From: Streptomyces sp. Q6
GTDB lineage: Bacteria > Actinomycetota > Actinomycetes > Streptomycetales > Streptomycetaceae
NCBI RefSeq assembly: GCF_036967205.1
Contig: NZ_CP146022.1
Location: 8,122,001 to 8,186,000 of the forward strand
Length of the DNA stretch: 64,000 nt
Direction of reading: 5' to 3'
The notes under the pieces are model-generated. The model was not told where the DNA came from. It was given only the letters and a program-made list of their open reading frames with translations, and did not search any database. Positions within the stretch are counted from its first letter, which is position 1. Each line of letters begins with the position of its first letter. The translations under genes were made by a program, and so were the position numbers. Positions 8,635 through 19,340 of this stretch are shown piece by piece.

Positions 8635-10101
8635 ATGGAAACCCAGCATCCAACTGCCCAGCTGTGGCAGCGCACCGCTACCGACCTGGCGGCGGCGATC
8701 CGCGCACGCGAAGTCTCTTCCGTCGACGTCGTGCGGTCCTGCCTGGACCGCATCGAGGAGACCAACCCCCGGCTCGGGGCACTGGTCGACCTGCGCCCCG
8801 AGGAAGCGCTGGCCGACGCCCGCCGGGCCGACCAGGCGGTGGCCGCAGGGGCCGAACTCGGCGCGCTGCACGGCGTACCGGTCTCCACCAAGATCAACAC
8901 CGATCAGCGGGGCCGCGTCACCAGCCACGGAGTGGCCGCCCTCGCGGGACCTCCGGCCGAGGACGACGCGGCGTGCGTCGCGGCCCTGCGCGACGCCGGC
9001 GCCGTCCTGCTCGGACGGAGCAACGCGCCCGCCTTCTCCTACCGCTGGTTCTCCACCAACGAGGTGCACGGCCGCACCCTCAACCCCTGGGATCCCGGGC
9101 GCACTCCGGGCGGCTCCAGCGGCGGCGCGTCCAGCAGCCTCGCCGCGGGCATGACGCCGATCGCGCAGGGCAACGACATCGGGGGCTCGATCCGCTACCC
9201 CGCCGCGTGCTGCGGTGTCGTCGGCATCCGGCCCACGGTCGGCCGGATCTCCGGATGGACGCCGCCCGCGTACGCCGACACCCCGGCCGGCCGAGTACGG
9301 ATCGACGTCCTGCCCACGGTCCAGGCGTGCGCGGTGGAGGGGCCGTTGGCCAGGACCGTCGCCGACGCCAGGCTCGCGCTGGAGGTCATGACGACGCCGG
9401 ACCTGCGGGATCCGTACGGCATTCCCGTCGCGCCCGCCCGCCTCCCGGCCGGAGTGAAGGCCGCCGTCAGCGTGGTCCGCGGGATCGGCACCGTGCGGAA
9501 CCACCCGGCCGTCGAACGGGCCCTGGACGAGGCCGTCGCCCGGCTGACCGACGCCGGTCACGAGGTCGAGGAGCTCGACGGCCTGCCCCTGCTCGCGGAG
9601 GCCGCGCGGATCTGGTCGCTCCTGATCTACGAGGACTTCCGCCCCATGCTCCCCCTGGTGGAGAAGGTCGGGGACGCGGACATCCGCACCTCCCTCGCGT
9701 ACTCCTTCGCCGCGGCGGCCGCCGAGTGGGGAGAGCGCCCCGCGCTGGAGACGTACATCCAGGGCTGGGCCCGTCGCGCCACCCTGGTCACCCAGCTCCA
9801 GCAACTCCTGGGCACCGACAGGATCCTGCTCACCCCGGTCTCCGCGGAGTTGCCGTTCGAGCAGGACGCCGACATCGCGAGCCCCGAGCGGGCCGCCCAA
9901 CTCATCGCCGCCCAGTGGCCGATGGCGGCCGTCCCCGTCCTGGGCTTCCCGGCCGTCACCGTGCCGTCCGCGCTGGTGGACGGAGTGCCGGTCAGCGTCC
10001 AACTCATCGGCGGACGCTTCGCGGAGGACCGCGTCCTCGACGCGGCGCAGGCCATCGAGGACGGCACGCCCGCGCTCCGGCCGCCGCTCCCGCTCGGCTA
10101 G
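8635..10101 (+). CDS. Amidase (amidase signature family)
   Basis: A 488-residue hydrolase of carboxamides. The Ser-cisSer-Lys triad of the family is visible: Lys about 86 in VPVSTKIN, cis-Ser about 161 in GRTPGGSSGGASSS, and nucleophile Ser about 185 in GNDIGGSIRYP. The length is normal. The enzyme is presumably cytoplasmic. It starts at an ATG on 8635 and shares an operator with the peptide-uptake operon, so it likely deamidates an imported substrate or its breakdown product. The TAG stop overlaps the TAG stop of the convergent phosphoesterase gene on the palindrome CTAG. Confidence 0.92.
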   Translation: METQHPTAQLWQRTATDLAAAIRAREVSSVDVVRSCLDRIEETNPRLGALVDLRPEEALADARRADQAVAAGAELGALHGVPVSTKINTDQRGRVTSHGVAALAGPPAEDDAACVAALRDAGAVLLGRSNAPAFSYRWFSTNEVHGRTLNPWDPGRTPGGSSGGASSSLAAGMTPIAQGNDIGGSIRYPAACCGVVGIRPTVGRISGWTPPAYADTPAGRVRIDVLPTVQACAVEGPLARTVADARLALEVMTTPDLRDPYGIPVAPARLPAGVKAAVSVVRGIGTVRNHPAVERALDEAVARLTDAGHEVEELDGLPLLAEAARIWSLLIYEDFRPMLPLVEKVGDADIRTSLAYSFAAAAAEWGERPALETYIQGWARRATLVTQLQQLLGTDRILLTPVSAELPFEQDADIASPERAAQLIAAQWPMAAVPVLGFPAVTVPSALVDGVPVSVQLIGGRFAEDRVLDAAQAIEDGTPALRPPLPLG

Positions 10102-11315
10102 GCGGGCCGCTGCGGGGAGCGCAGCACGAGCAGGGTGATCTCGCTGGGGGCGAAGACGCGGAACGGCGGGCCCCAGAAGCCGGTGCCGCGACTGGTGTAG
10201 AGGAGGGTACGGGCGCCGTGCCGGCTCAGGCCGGCGACGGCGGGCTGGTCGATGCGCACGAGATGGTGGAAGGGCCAGATCTGGCCGCCGTGCGTGTGCC
10301 CGGAGAGCTGGAGGTCGACGCCGCCGGCCGCCGCCCGGTCGACGAACTTGGGCTGATGGGCCAGGAGCAGGACCGGCAGATCGGGGTCGGCGCCCCGCAA
10401 CGCTCCGTCGAGGTGGGCGCGGTGCCCGGCGAGACCGGAGGACTCGGCGGTGACGTCGTCCACACCGGCGACCACCAGGGTGTCACCGCCGCGTTCGAGC
10501 AGCAGATGCCGATTGCGCAGCGGCTCCCAGCCCAACTCGTCCATCAGATCGACCCAGCCCTGGGCCTCGCTGTAGTACTCGTGGTTGCCGGTGACGTAGA
10601 CGCGGGCCCGCGTGGCCCGCACCGTACCCAGCGGGGCGGCCTGCGCGCGGCGGCGTTCGGCCGTGCCGTCCGCGATGTCGCCGGTGTGGCAGACGAGGTC
10701 GGCCTCCAGCGTGTTCACCGTCTCGCAGACCCGTGCGGACCAGCGGGCGCGGTCGAGCGGGCCGTAATGGGTGTCGGTGATGAGCGCGACCCGCGTCCCG
10801 TCCAACCCGGCTCCCAGGCGCGGGAGTTCGACATCGAGCCGACGCACCCGCGGCACCCGGCGGGCCTCGGCGTACCCCCAGCCGAGGAGCACGACGGTGA
10901 CGCCGAGCACGGCCCATGTGACGATGCGGGCCCGGTCCTGGCTCTCGCCGACACCGGCCACGGCCAGGGCGAGCCGCAGCAGAACCCCGAGCAGCACGGA
11001 CCAGGTGAACAGCACCCAACTGGCGCCCAGCAGGATGTCCCCGACGATCGCGGCCCGGTCCCGCTGGCGTCGGCCGTGGCCGCGCACCATCGCGAACGGC
11101 ATGCCGACGAGGCCGACCCCGAACAGAACGGTACCGACCAGCCGGACGGGCACGGGCCAGTGCTGCCCGGCGTACAACAGCACCCCGCAGGGCACGGCCC
11201 ACAACAGGACGGGGGCGATGAGAGGGATGAAGCGCATCAGCCGATGCAACCGACTCGGCCGCGCCGCCGCGCGCGCGTCACTGTCGTCGGGGCGTGTCCT
11301 ACTGGTCTCCGTCAC
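10098..11315 (-). CDS. Membrane-anchored metallophosphoesterase
   Basis: A 405-residue protein with several N-terminal membrane helices (residues about 25-155) and a C-terminal calcineurin-like domain. Metal-binding blocks are in order: LITDTHYG, CHTGDIADG, VTGNHEYY, LLLAHQP and LSGHTHGGQIWP. The architecture matches the YkuE/YaeI-like phosphodiesterase group. The GTG at 11315 was chosen because it follows GAGGAGGGG at good spacing and precedes the first helix. The substrate is unknown. Confidence 0.88.
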   Translation of the reverse strand: MTETSRTRPDDSDARAAARPSRLHRLMRFIPLIAPVLLWAVPCGVLLYAGQHWPVPVRLVGTVLFGVGLVGMPFAMVRGHGRRQRDRAAIVGDILLGASWVLFTWSVLLGVLLRLALAVAGVGESQDRARIVTWAVLGVTVVLLGWGYAEARRVPRVRRLDVELPRLGAGLDGTRVALITDTHYGPLDRARWSARVCETVNTLEADLVCHTGDIADGTAERRRAQAAPLGTVRATRARVYVTGNHEYYSEAQGWVDLMDELGWEPLRNRHLLLERGGDTLVVAGVDDVTAESSGLAGHRAHLDGALRGADPDLPVLLLAHQPKFVDRAAAGGVDLQLSGHTHGGQIWPFHHLVRIDQPAVAGLSRHGARTLLYTSRGTGFWGPPFRVFAPSEITLLVLRSPQRPA

Positions 11316-11885
11316 GCTTCCCCTCCTCGACCCAACTGCTCTTCCGCGCACTGTAGCCGGGTCGGGGTGGTGCGCTCGGGGTGGGGCGTTCAGCGGTCCG
11401 TTCAGCGGCGCGTTCAGGGGGCGTGGGGCTCCCCGTCCTGAACACCTGGCCGAGCGGCGACGGGGTTCCACAGGAAAAGGCACCTGACCCGGAGCCGGAG
11501 CGCCACTCAACGTCTCCCTGATTCCGGCCATGCATCCAAGGACGCATCGTGTCCGAAACGATCGACGCGGATTCACGACAGCGCTCCCGATCGCCATCCC
11601 CGAGGTGAGGGACTACGCAGAAACGCGTGAAGTGGCCATGGCCGGCGCCCGTAGAGGGGTCACCCGGCGCAGGACCGTGAGCGGCGTCGGCTACCGGACA
11701 GGGCCGCCTCTCGCGCCTCTTGCTGCGCGTCGCACCCTGTCGGCCTCAGCGGCAACAGGCCAAGGAGGGAGGCCAGTTCGTCTTCGGGGTCGCGCCGTCC
11801 CGGTCGGCGGCCGGGAACAGGGGTGGCGTGGGCAGCCCCTCCGGCGTGTGTCACGATCTCCCCAACCTGTGGGGGGTGTTGCTGA
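11316..11885. other. Intergenic stretch with no supported gene
   Basis: About 570 bases between the divergent phosphoesterase and membrane-protein genes. The only structure noticed is three copies of GTTCAGCGG-like sequence around 11385-11420. Open frames here have no recognisable protein content. It presumably holds the promoters of both flanking genes. Confidence 0.5.
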
Positions 11886-12905
11886 ATGGCGCAGGACATT
11901 GCGCTGCGGCCGGTGGTGGATCCGGCCCTCGAGGACGCGGAGCGCGCGCTGCTGGAGGAGTCCGCCGACGGGCTCTTCCCCGCCACGCTGCCGCTGCCCG
12001 AGGAGCCGGGGCTGGGCGGCCGTACGAAGGCGGACATCCGGGCGGCCCTGGGGGTCTCCGCGGTGTGCGCGCTACTGCCGGTGACGATCCTGTGGGCGCT
12101 GATCGGCGTGTGGCCCGGTCTGGCCGTCGGGCTCGCGGCGCAGGCGGGGTTGGTCTGGGTCGGGGTCCGGTTCGGGATCGAGGCGTTCATCCTGACCGTC
12201 GTGGGCGTCCACCTGCTGGCCTGGCTGCTGATCCTCGTCCTCGGCTGCGGGACCGACGAGCGGCAGCGGCTGGCCCGGCTGCGCCACGGCCGCTACTACC
12301 TGGCCGAGGACTTCGGCGACGACTCCCTGCGCGAGCTGCTGGACCACTCGCCGCTGCGGCGAATGGAGCGCGCCCAGACCGCCGTGACGGCGGTGCTCCA
12401 GTCACAGGTCGACCGCGACGGGCTGCTGGACGACATCGCCAACGACGTGACGCTGCCGGCCCAGCAGTACGAGATCGCCCAGCGCCTGGCCGAGCTGACC
12501 CGGCTGGCGCGGAAGGTGCGCACCGCTGCCGGGGACGCCTCCGGCTCGCGGGTGGAGGAGGTGCTGCGGACTCAGCGGCAGGCGCTGCGGCTGTCGTCGA
12601 GCGCGCTGGAGGAGCGGGTGGAGGCGCTGGAGCGGTACGCAGAGAACACCCGCGCGGCGGACGCGGCGTACCGCGAGTGGGAGGCCGTACGAGAGCTGGA
12701 GCAACTCGGTGAGGACCTGCACGAGCTGGTGGTGAACACGGTGCGGGACGAGCTGGCCGTCGCCGAGATCGAAGGGCTCGCCGACCGGTCCCGGCTCCAG
12801 GATCTGCACCGGATCCTGGACGAGGCGCGGGAGGCGGGGCTGCTGGCCACGCGGTTCGCCGACGAGCCGGCCGACCGCCGGTCCGGCGACAGCGGCCGGG
12901 CGTGA
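11886..12905 (+). CDS. Membrane protein of unknown function with cytoplasmic helical tail
   Basis: A 339-residue protein that I do not recognise by name. Residues about 52-125 contain two or three membrane helices (ALGVSAVCALLPVTILWALI; AGLVWVGVRFGIEAFILTVV; LLAWLLILVLGC). Residues about 130-325 are charged and predicted helical, probably coiled coil, with many Glu/Arg/Leu repeats. The start ATG at 11886 has GGGGGG-type purine sequence upstream. It is 13 bases from the next gene and the pair is likely co-transcribed. No catalytic motif was seen. Confidence 0.7.
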   Translation: MAQDIALRPVVDPALEDAERALLEESADGLFPATLPLPEEPGLGGRTKADIRAALGVSAVCALLPVTILWALIGVWPGLAVGLAAQAGLVWVGVRFGIEAFILTVVGVHLLAWLLILVLGCGTDERQRLARLRHGRYYLAEDFGDDSLRELLDHSPLRRMERAQTAVTAVLQSQVDRDGLLDDIANDVTLPAQQYEIAQRLAELTRLARKVRTAAGDASGSRVEEVLRTQRQALRLSSSALEERVEALERYAENTRAADAAYREWEAVRELEQLGEDLHELVVNTVRDELAVAEIEGLADRSRLQDLHRILDEAREAGLLATRFADEPADRRSGDSGRA

Positions 12906-12918
12906 GGGGGAGGACGAC

Positions 12919-14004
12919 ATGACGCAGACATCCCAGCCGAGACGCGAGTTCCACTCCGGCCGCGGCAAGAAGGTCTTCGACCGCATCCCGAGCGGGTTCT
13001 ACCTGATCGGCGCCCTGGTGATCCTCTTCGAGGTGGTCACGCTCGGCATGGTGGGCCTGGCCCTGGCCGTCGGCGGCCCGAGCGACGACGGGGCGTCCCC
13101 GGACAAAAAATCCCGGAAGGTCGAGGTCACCTACATCGCGACCGGCGACCATCCCTCGGTCAACCTCACCGTCGGGGAGGCGAACGGCAACCAGGAGCCC
13201 CACACGGTCGTCATCCTGCCGTACCGCAAGACCGTGGAGCTGGCGAGGGGCGCCGACTTCTATCTGGACGTCAGAAGCCGCGAGGACCAGGAAGGGGGCA
13301 CTCTCACGTGCACCGTGCTGGTCGGCGGCAAGGTGGTCCAGCAGGCGCGGAACACACCTGACTCCTCGGCCGCCACCTGCGCGGGCAGCACCGCGGACGC
13401 CCCGCGGCGGGGGATCCCCGTGCCCACTCTCACCCCCGGCGTCTCCCCGCTGCCCGAGGAGCGGCGGCTCACCGGGACCGTCAAGGTGCCGCACTACCCG
13501 GGCAAGGGCTCGCCGGTCATCGGCACCGTCACGGACTCCTCCCTGGAGTACGCGGAGCTGGGCGGCACGTGGGACCGGAGCAAGACGCAGGATCCGGTCT
13601 TCGACGGCTTCACCCGCAAGCAGGAGGGGCGCCAGCGCGCACTCGTGAAGTCCACGCAGGTCGACGAGGACATCATGGCCGCGGCCGGCGGCACCGGGGA
13701 GCTGCGGGGCGTGGCGGGTGCGGTGATGGACGAGCGGCGGCGCTACGAGTACCCGCGCGACGAGGCGATCCTGGTCGACGTCGCCTCGCAGCCTTTGAAG
13801 GTCGACGGACATGACGCCTGGCTGCTGGTCAGCGAGATCCACTTCCACAAACGCGGGGTGCCGTCCACGATGGACCTGAACGCGGTCCTCGTGGTCGACA
13901 CCGGGCGGGTCCGCCCCTCGGTGCTGTGGGTGGTACTGCCGGAGACGAACAAGAAGCTCTGGCCGGACCTGAACACCCTGGTCGCATCCGTCCAGGTTCG
14001 CTGA
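12919..14004 (+). CDS. Membrane-anchored extracytoplasmic protein, MmpS-like N-terminal half
   Basis: A 361-residue protein with one membrane helix at about residues 25-52 (FYLIGALVILFEVVTLGMVG) and the rest outside. Just after the helix, VEVTYIATGD and VNLTVGEANGNQE resemble the small MmpS beta-sandwich of mycobacteria. The similarity is only by eye. The C-terminal half (about 185-361) is unrecognised and ends in a hydrophobic beta-rich segment (VLWVVLPETNKKLWPDLN). It follows the preceding membrane protein by 13 bases with a GGGGGAGGA ribosome site, suggesting a two-protein envelope complex. Confidence 0.6.
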   Translation: MTQTSQPRREFHSGRGKKVFDRIPSGFYLIGALVILFEVVTLGMVGLALAVGGPSDDGASPDKKSRKVEVTYIATGDHPSVNLTVGEANGNQEPHTVVILPYRKTVELARGADFYLDVRSREDQEGGTLTCTVLVGGKVVQQARNTPDSSAATCAGSTADAPRRGIPVPTLTPGVSPLPEERRLTGTVKVPHYPGKGSPVIGTVTDSSLEYAELGGTWDRSKTQDPVFDGFTRKQEGRQRALVKSTQVDEDIMAAAGGTGELRGVAGAVMDERRRYEYPRDEAILVDVASQPLKVDGHDAWLLVSEIHFHKRGVPSTMDLNAVLVVDTGRVRPSVLWVVLPETNKKLWPDLNTLVASVQVR

Positions 14005-14026
14005 CCTGCTCCGAACGGGCCCTACG

Positions 14027-14066
14027 GAGGGCGCCTGACGGGTAGAAACCCAGGTCAGGCGCCCTC
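14027..14066. terminator. Bidirectional terminator
   Basis: A 13-bp perfect stem (GAGGGCGCCTGAC / GTCAGGCGCCCTC) with a 14-base loop lies between two convergent stops (14004 and 14077), so it can serve both genes. Confidence 0.8.
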
Positions 14067-14076
14067 TTCTGTGCCC

Positions 14077-15600
<1,524 letters not shown>

Positions 15601-15687
15601 GGTGAGAGGCCTCCGGTGCCGGCTGCCCGCCGTTGGGCAGCTTTCGCGACGAGGCTAGGAATCATGACGTTGCAGCCACGTTGCGTA

Positions 15688-16956
15688 CTACGTCGCGTAC
15701 GGGGACGGGGCGCCCTGCTCCTCGTCGAGTGCCGCGAGGCGCGCCAGGACCGCGGCCGTCGGGCGGGTCGCGGCCAGCGCCCGCCACACGGCCAGATCGT
15801 CCTCGCCCCACGGCGCGTGCGCCCAGTCCGAGAGCAGGTCCGGGTCGCCGCGCGCGATGAGCGCCGCGCGCAGCTCGTCGGCGAGCCTGCGCCGTACCCG
15901 GGCGACCGCCGGGGCCTGCGACGTGGGCAGCAGCGGACCGGTGTACGCGGACGCCGCCGCCGTCACCGCCCCGGAGGCGAGGCGCCGCTCGACCGTGGCC
16001 AGGTCCGAGTCGACGGGCTGTGCGAGACGGTAGGGCCGCGAGGTCAGGACATCGGGACCCAACACCCTTCGCAGGCGCGCCAGTTCGGCCCGCAGCGTCA
16101 CCGGCGTCACCGACTCGTCCTCGTACAGGAAGCAGAGGAGTTCGTCGCCGGTCAGGCCCTCCGGGTGGCGGGCGAGGAGGACGAGGAGTTCGCTGTGGCG
16201 GCGGCTGAGGCGGACCTTGTGGCCGGAGGGGGTGAGCAGGAGGGCCTCGTCGCGGCCCAGGACGTTCAGACGCAGTCCCCGATCGGTCGTGGACGGCGGT
16301 GCGAGCAGGGCGAGTTGGGACTCGGCGGCGCGCGCCACCGCCTGTACGAACGCCAGGCTGTGCGGATGCGCGAGCCCGTTCCCGCCGGTGATGTCGACCG
16401 CGCCGAGCAGCCGGCCCGAGCGCGGGTCGTGCACCGGGGCCGCGGCGCACGTCCAGGGCTGTACCTCGCGGATGAAGTGCTCGGTCGCGAACACCTGCAC
16501 AGGACGGTCCACGGCCACGGCCGTGCCCGGCGCGTTCGTCCCCATCGCCGACTCCGACCAGCGGGCCCCCGGCACGAAGTTCATCCGGCCCGCCCGCCGC
16601 CGCGTCCCGGCGTGTCCCTCCACGTACAGGAGTCTGCCCTGCGCGTCGCAGACCGCGAGGAGGTGCTCGCCGTCGGTCGCGAACGTGCCCATCAGCTCGC
16701 GGAACAGCGGCATCACCCGGGTCAGCGGGTGCTCGGCCCGGTACGTCCCGAGGTCGCCGTCGGACAACTCCACCGCGGCCGACGCGTCCGGGCTGACGTG
16801 AGCGCCCGCCGAGCGGCGCCACGACGCGGCGACCACGGGGCGCACCGGGCGGGCGACGGTGCCCGCCGCGGTGAACCGTTCGTGGGCGCGGCGCAGGGCC
16901 CGCATCCGCTCGGACGGATCGGCACCCGGTTCCAGGGCGACCCACGGATCGGTCAA
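15688..16956 (-). CDS. GAF-domain transcriptional regulator of the aldehyde dehydrogenase
   Basis: A 422-residue protein. Residues about 1-80 resemble the N-terminus of AcoR-type activators (PVVAASWRRS). About 90-225 is a GAF sensor domain (LAVCDAQGRLLYVEGH, SAMGTNAPGTAV, HPHSLAFVQAVAR). The C-terminal part (about 235-330) carries a winged-helix-like region (RLSRRHSELLVLLARHPEGL, TPVTLRAELARLRRVLG). The sigma-54 AAA+ domain of true AcoR is missing, as usual in actinobacteria. The start is TTG at 16956 with GGGAGG seven bases upstream. It precedes the dehydrogenase and is inferred to activate it. Confidence 0.82.
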   Translation of the reverse strand: MTDPWVALEPGADPSERMRALRRAHERFTAAGTVARPVRPVVAASWRRSAGAHVSPDASAAVELSDGDLGTYRAEHPLTRVMPLFRELMGTFATDGEHLLAVCDAQGRLLYVEGHAGTRRRAGRMNFVPGARWSESAMGTNAPGTAVAVDRPVQVFATEHFIREVQPWTCAAAPVHDPRSGRLLGAVDITGGNGLAHPHSLAFVQAVARAAESQLALLAPPSTTDRGLRLNVLGRDEALLLTPSGHKVRLSRRHSELLVLLARHPEGLTGDELLCFLYEDESVTPVTLRAELARLRRVLGPDVLTSRPYRLAQPVDSDLATVERRLASGAVTAAASAYTGPLLPTSQAPAVARVRRRLADELRAALIARGDPDLLSDWAHAPWGEDDLAVWRALAATRPTAAVLARLAALDEEQGAPSPYAT

Positions 16957-17076
16957 TTCGGCCTCCCTGCGCAGTGCCCGACGGCGGTGGTGCCATCGTC
17001 GCTCCAGGGGCGCGGGTCGACAAGGAGCCGGGCGGGACGGGCCTGAGATGGCACATGCCGCACACGCGTGTGGAGG

Positions 17077-17685
17077 TCAGGCGAAGTTCACCAGGCGCAG
17101 ATAGCGCGTCCAGTCCCAGTACGGGCCGGGGTCGGTGTGATCGGTGCCGGGAACCTCGACGTGGCCGAGGATGTGCTCGCGGTCCATGGGGATGCCGTAG
17201 CGCGCGCAGATCGACGCGGTCAGCGCCGCCGACTGCTCGTACATCGCGTTGGTGAAGTACTGCGGCTGGTCGATCCACCCCTCGTGCTCGATGCCGATGC
17301 TGCGCGTGTTGTAGTCCCAATTGCCCGCGTGCCAGGCGATGTTCTTCTCCCGCACCATCTGTGCGACGTGCCCGTCGGCGGAACGGACCACGTAGTGCGC
17401 GGAGACCTTCTTCGCCGGGTTCTGGAAGATCGCGAGCGTGTTGGCGTACGTCTCCTGCGTGACATGGATGATCACGTAGTCGATCGGATACGACGACGGG
17501 CGGCTGGACACCGTGTAGTTGGAGGTGCTGGCGGGGACGGACTCGGCGGGCGGGTAGTCGACCGCGAGGGCCTGCGCGTCGGCGCGGCCCGCGGGCAGCA
17601 GCACGCCCGGCAGCGCGACCGCCGCCCCGGCTTGAAGGAGGCGGCGGCGGCTCGGGCGGCCAGGGAGGTGTCTTGCTCGGTCCAT
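17077..17685 (-). CDS. Secreted N-acetylmuramoyl-L-alanine amidase (PGRP/amidase_2)
   Basis: A 202-residue peptidoglycan hydrolase. The N-terminus has a Tat-type signal (RRRLLQAGAAVALPG, cleaved near GRADAQA). The amidase_2 domain is clear: DYVIIHVTQ with the first zinc His, SAHYVVRSADGHVAQMV, NTRSIGIEHEGWI, and the zinc-binding end HVEVPGTDHTDPGPYWDW. It cleaves the bond between muramic acid and the stem peptide outside the cell. The ATG at 17685 starts immediately before the signal. Upstream lies a long repeat-containing stretch without a gene. Confidence 0.9.
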   Translation of the reverse strand: MDRARHLPGRPSRRRLLQAGAAVALPGVLLPAGRADAQALAVDYPPAESVPASTSNYTVSSRPSSYPIDYVIIHVTQETYANTLAIFQNPAKKVSAHYVVRSADGHVAQMVREKNIAWHAGNWDYNTRSIGIEHEGWIDQPQYFTNAMYEQSAALTASICARYGIPMDREHILGHVEVPGTDHTDPGPYWDWTRYLRLVNFA

Positions 17686-18092
17686 GACGATCCTGCCTTT
17701 CGGCTGGCTGGCTCGTAAGGTGCGGACGGTGGGGGGAACCGGTTCCGGGGTCGTGCCTGAAGTACGGTACGGGGCCCGCAGGTTGAGGCGGAAGAGGGCG
17801 CGGGCGCGCCTGTGGATATCTCGCAGAATGTGCACAACCGCACGTCAGAGGTCCGAACCACTGGCACCGGGGCCCTCCGGGCGGGGCGGGACCAGGGGGG
17901 CGTCGGGTCGCGCCGGCGGAGGGATCTGGGGGGCGTCGGGTCGCACGCGCGGGGCGGTGGGAGTGGCTCAGGCGGCACCCGCGGGGCCGCGGGATGGCTC
18001 GGGTCGTGCCCATGGGGCGGCGGGAGTGGCTCAGGCCGCACCCACGGGGAGGCGGGAGTGGCTCGGGTCGCGCCCATGGACCCCGGCGTTCC
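17686..18092. repeat. Intergenic stretch with degenerate tandem repeats of about 32 bases
   Basis: No gene is supported here. Between about 17930 and 18075, roughly four imperfect units alternate around GGGAGTGGCTC and GCCCATGGGG or GCACCCACGGGG, with the same spacing of 30-34 bases. Just before them GGGGCGTCGGGTCGC occurs twice (near 17897 and 17935). The repeats could be coding-neutral expansion or part of a long transcript end. Confidence 0.5.
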
Positions 18093-19276
18093 TCAGACCG
18101 CGCCCATCGGATCGTCGAGCACCCCGCGCACCACCGAGTGCGCCGCGCCGAGCAGCGGGCCCTGGGACGCGAGCCGCGAGACGACTACGCCGTCGGCCGG
18201 TGTCGCCGTGCGGCGCGTCAACTCCCTCTCCAGGGCGGGCAGAAGCCACGGCGCGAGGCGGGACAGCGCACCGCCGAGCACCACCGCGCGCGGGTCGAGC
18301 AGATTCACCGCGCCGGTCAGGGCGATGCCGAGCGCGGCGCCCGCGCCGCGCAGCGCACGCCGCGTGGCGGTGTCGCCCGCGGCGGCCCGCTCGGCGAGCA
18401 GCGACACCCGGTCGGGGCCCGGCTCGACACCCGCCGCACGCAGCACCGCCTCCTCGCCCGCGTACTGCTCCAGGCAGCCGCGCCCGCCGCACGGGCATCC
18501 GGGGCCCTCGGGCCGCACCGGTACATGCCCCAGTTCGCCCGCGAACCCCCGTGTTCCGCGCAGCAGTTGACCGTCGACGACCAGTGCGGCGCCGATGCCG
18601 ATCTCGGCCGACACGTGCAGGAAGTCCGCGGGGCAGTCCTCGGCGAGCCACAGCTCGGCGAGCGCGCCGAAGTTCGCCTCGTTGTCGACGGCCAGCGGCA
18701 CCTCGTGAGGCAGCAGCGCGGCGACGTCCGTGTCGTGCCAGTTCAGGTTCGGAGCCCGTACGACGGTGTGGGTGTCCCGCGCGACGAGTCCGGGGACGGC
18801 GACCGCGAGGCCCGCCGGGCGCAGCCTCTCCGCCTCGGCCCGCGCGCTCACCTCCCGTACCAGCACGGCGAGTTCACGCAGTACCGGCCCCGGCGCGCGC
18901 CCTCGATTGCTCACCCGGCGCTCGGCCCGTGCCCGTACGGTGCCGCGCAGGTCCACGGCGCACACCGCGAGATGGTCGACGCCCACCTCGGCGCCGAGCC
19001 CCGCAGGGCCGCTGCCGCTGACCGCGAGCGCCGAACCCGGACGCCCGACGCCGCCCGGCCGCTGCGGGCCCAGCTCCTCCAGGAGCCCGGCCCGGATCAG
19101 CTCGTCGACCAGTGTGGAGACGGCCGCCCGGGTCAGCCCGATGTGCTGCGCCACCGCGGCCCGCGACAGCGGACCCCGGCGGCGACCGCGTGCATCACAC
19201 GGGACAGGTTGCGCCGGCGCATGCCGTGCTGGGTGTCGGGCGTGCCCTCCCGGGGCCGGTGCACTGGTGCGGTCAT
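18093..19276 (-). pseudogene. xylR: ROK family repressor (XylR-like), split by a one-base frameshift
   Basis: A ROK-type regulator of about 394 residues once the frame is repaired. The start at 19276 gives MTAPVHRPREGTPDTQHGMR, then a winged-helix domain (RNLSRVMHAVAAG, TRAAVSTLVDELIRAGLLEE). The sugar-kinase-like domain follows with GFAGELGHVPV and the ROK zinc motif CPCGGRGCLEQYAG. The frame breaks inside the HTH near 19173 where one G is missing from a run of four, so the downstream part reads in another frame. It sits beside xylB and xylA and presumably represses them until xylose is present. Given the same lesion type elsewhere, a sequencing error is likely. Confidence 0.85.
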
Positions 19277-19340
19277 GCGGACATGGTCCCAGGGCGTTCC
19301 GGGCGGGGTGATCGCGGGGCGCCCCGGCCGCTGGCCGCCG

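Noticed and set aside
12187-13848. Long minus-strand open frame opposite the two membrane-protein genes
   Set aside because: Composition is that of a GC-rich shadow frame, with no family motifs, while the plus strand carries clear membrane helices and ribosome sites.
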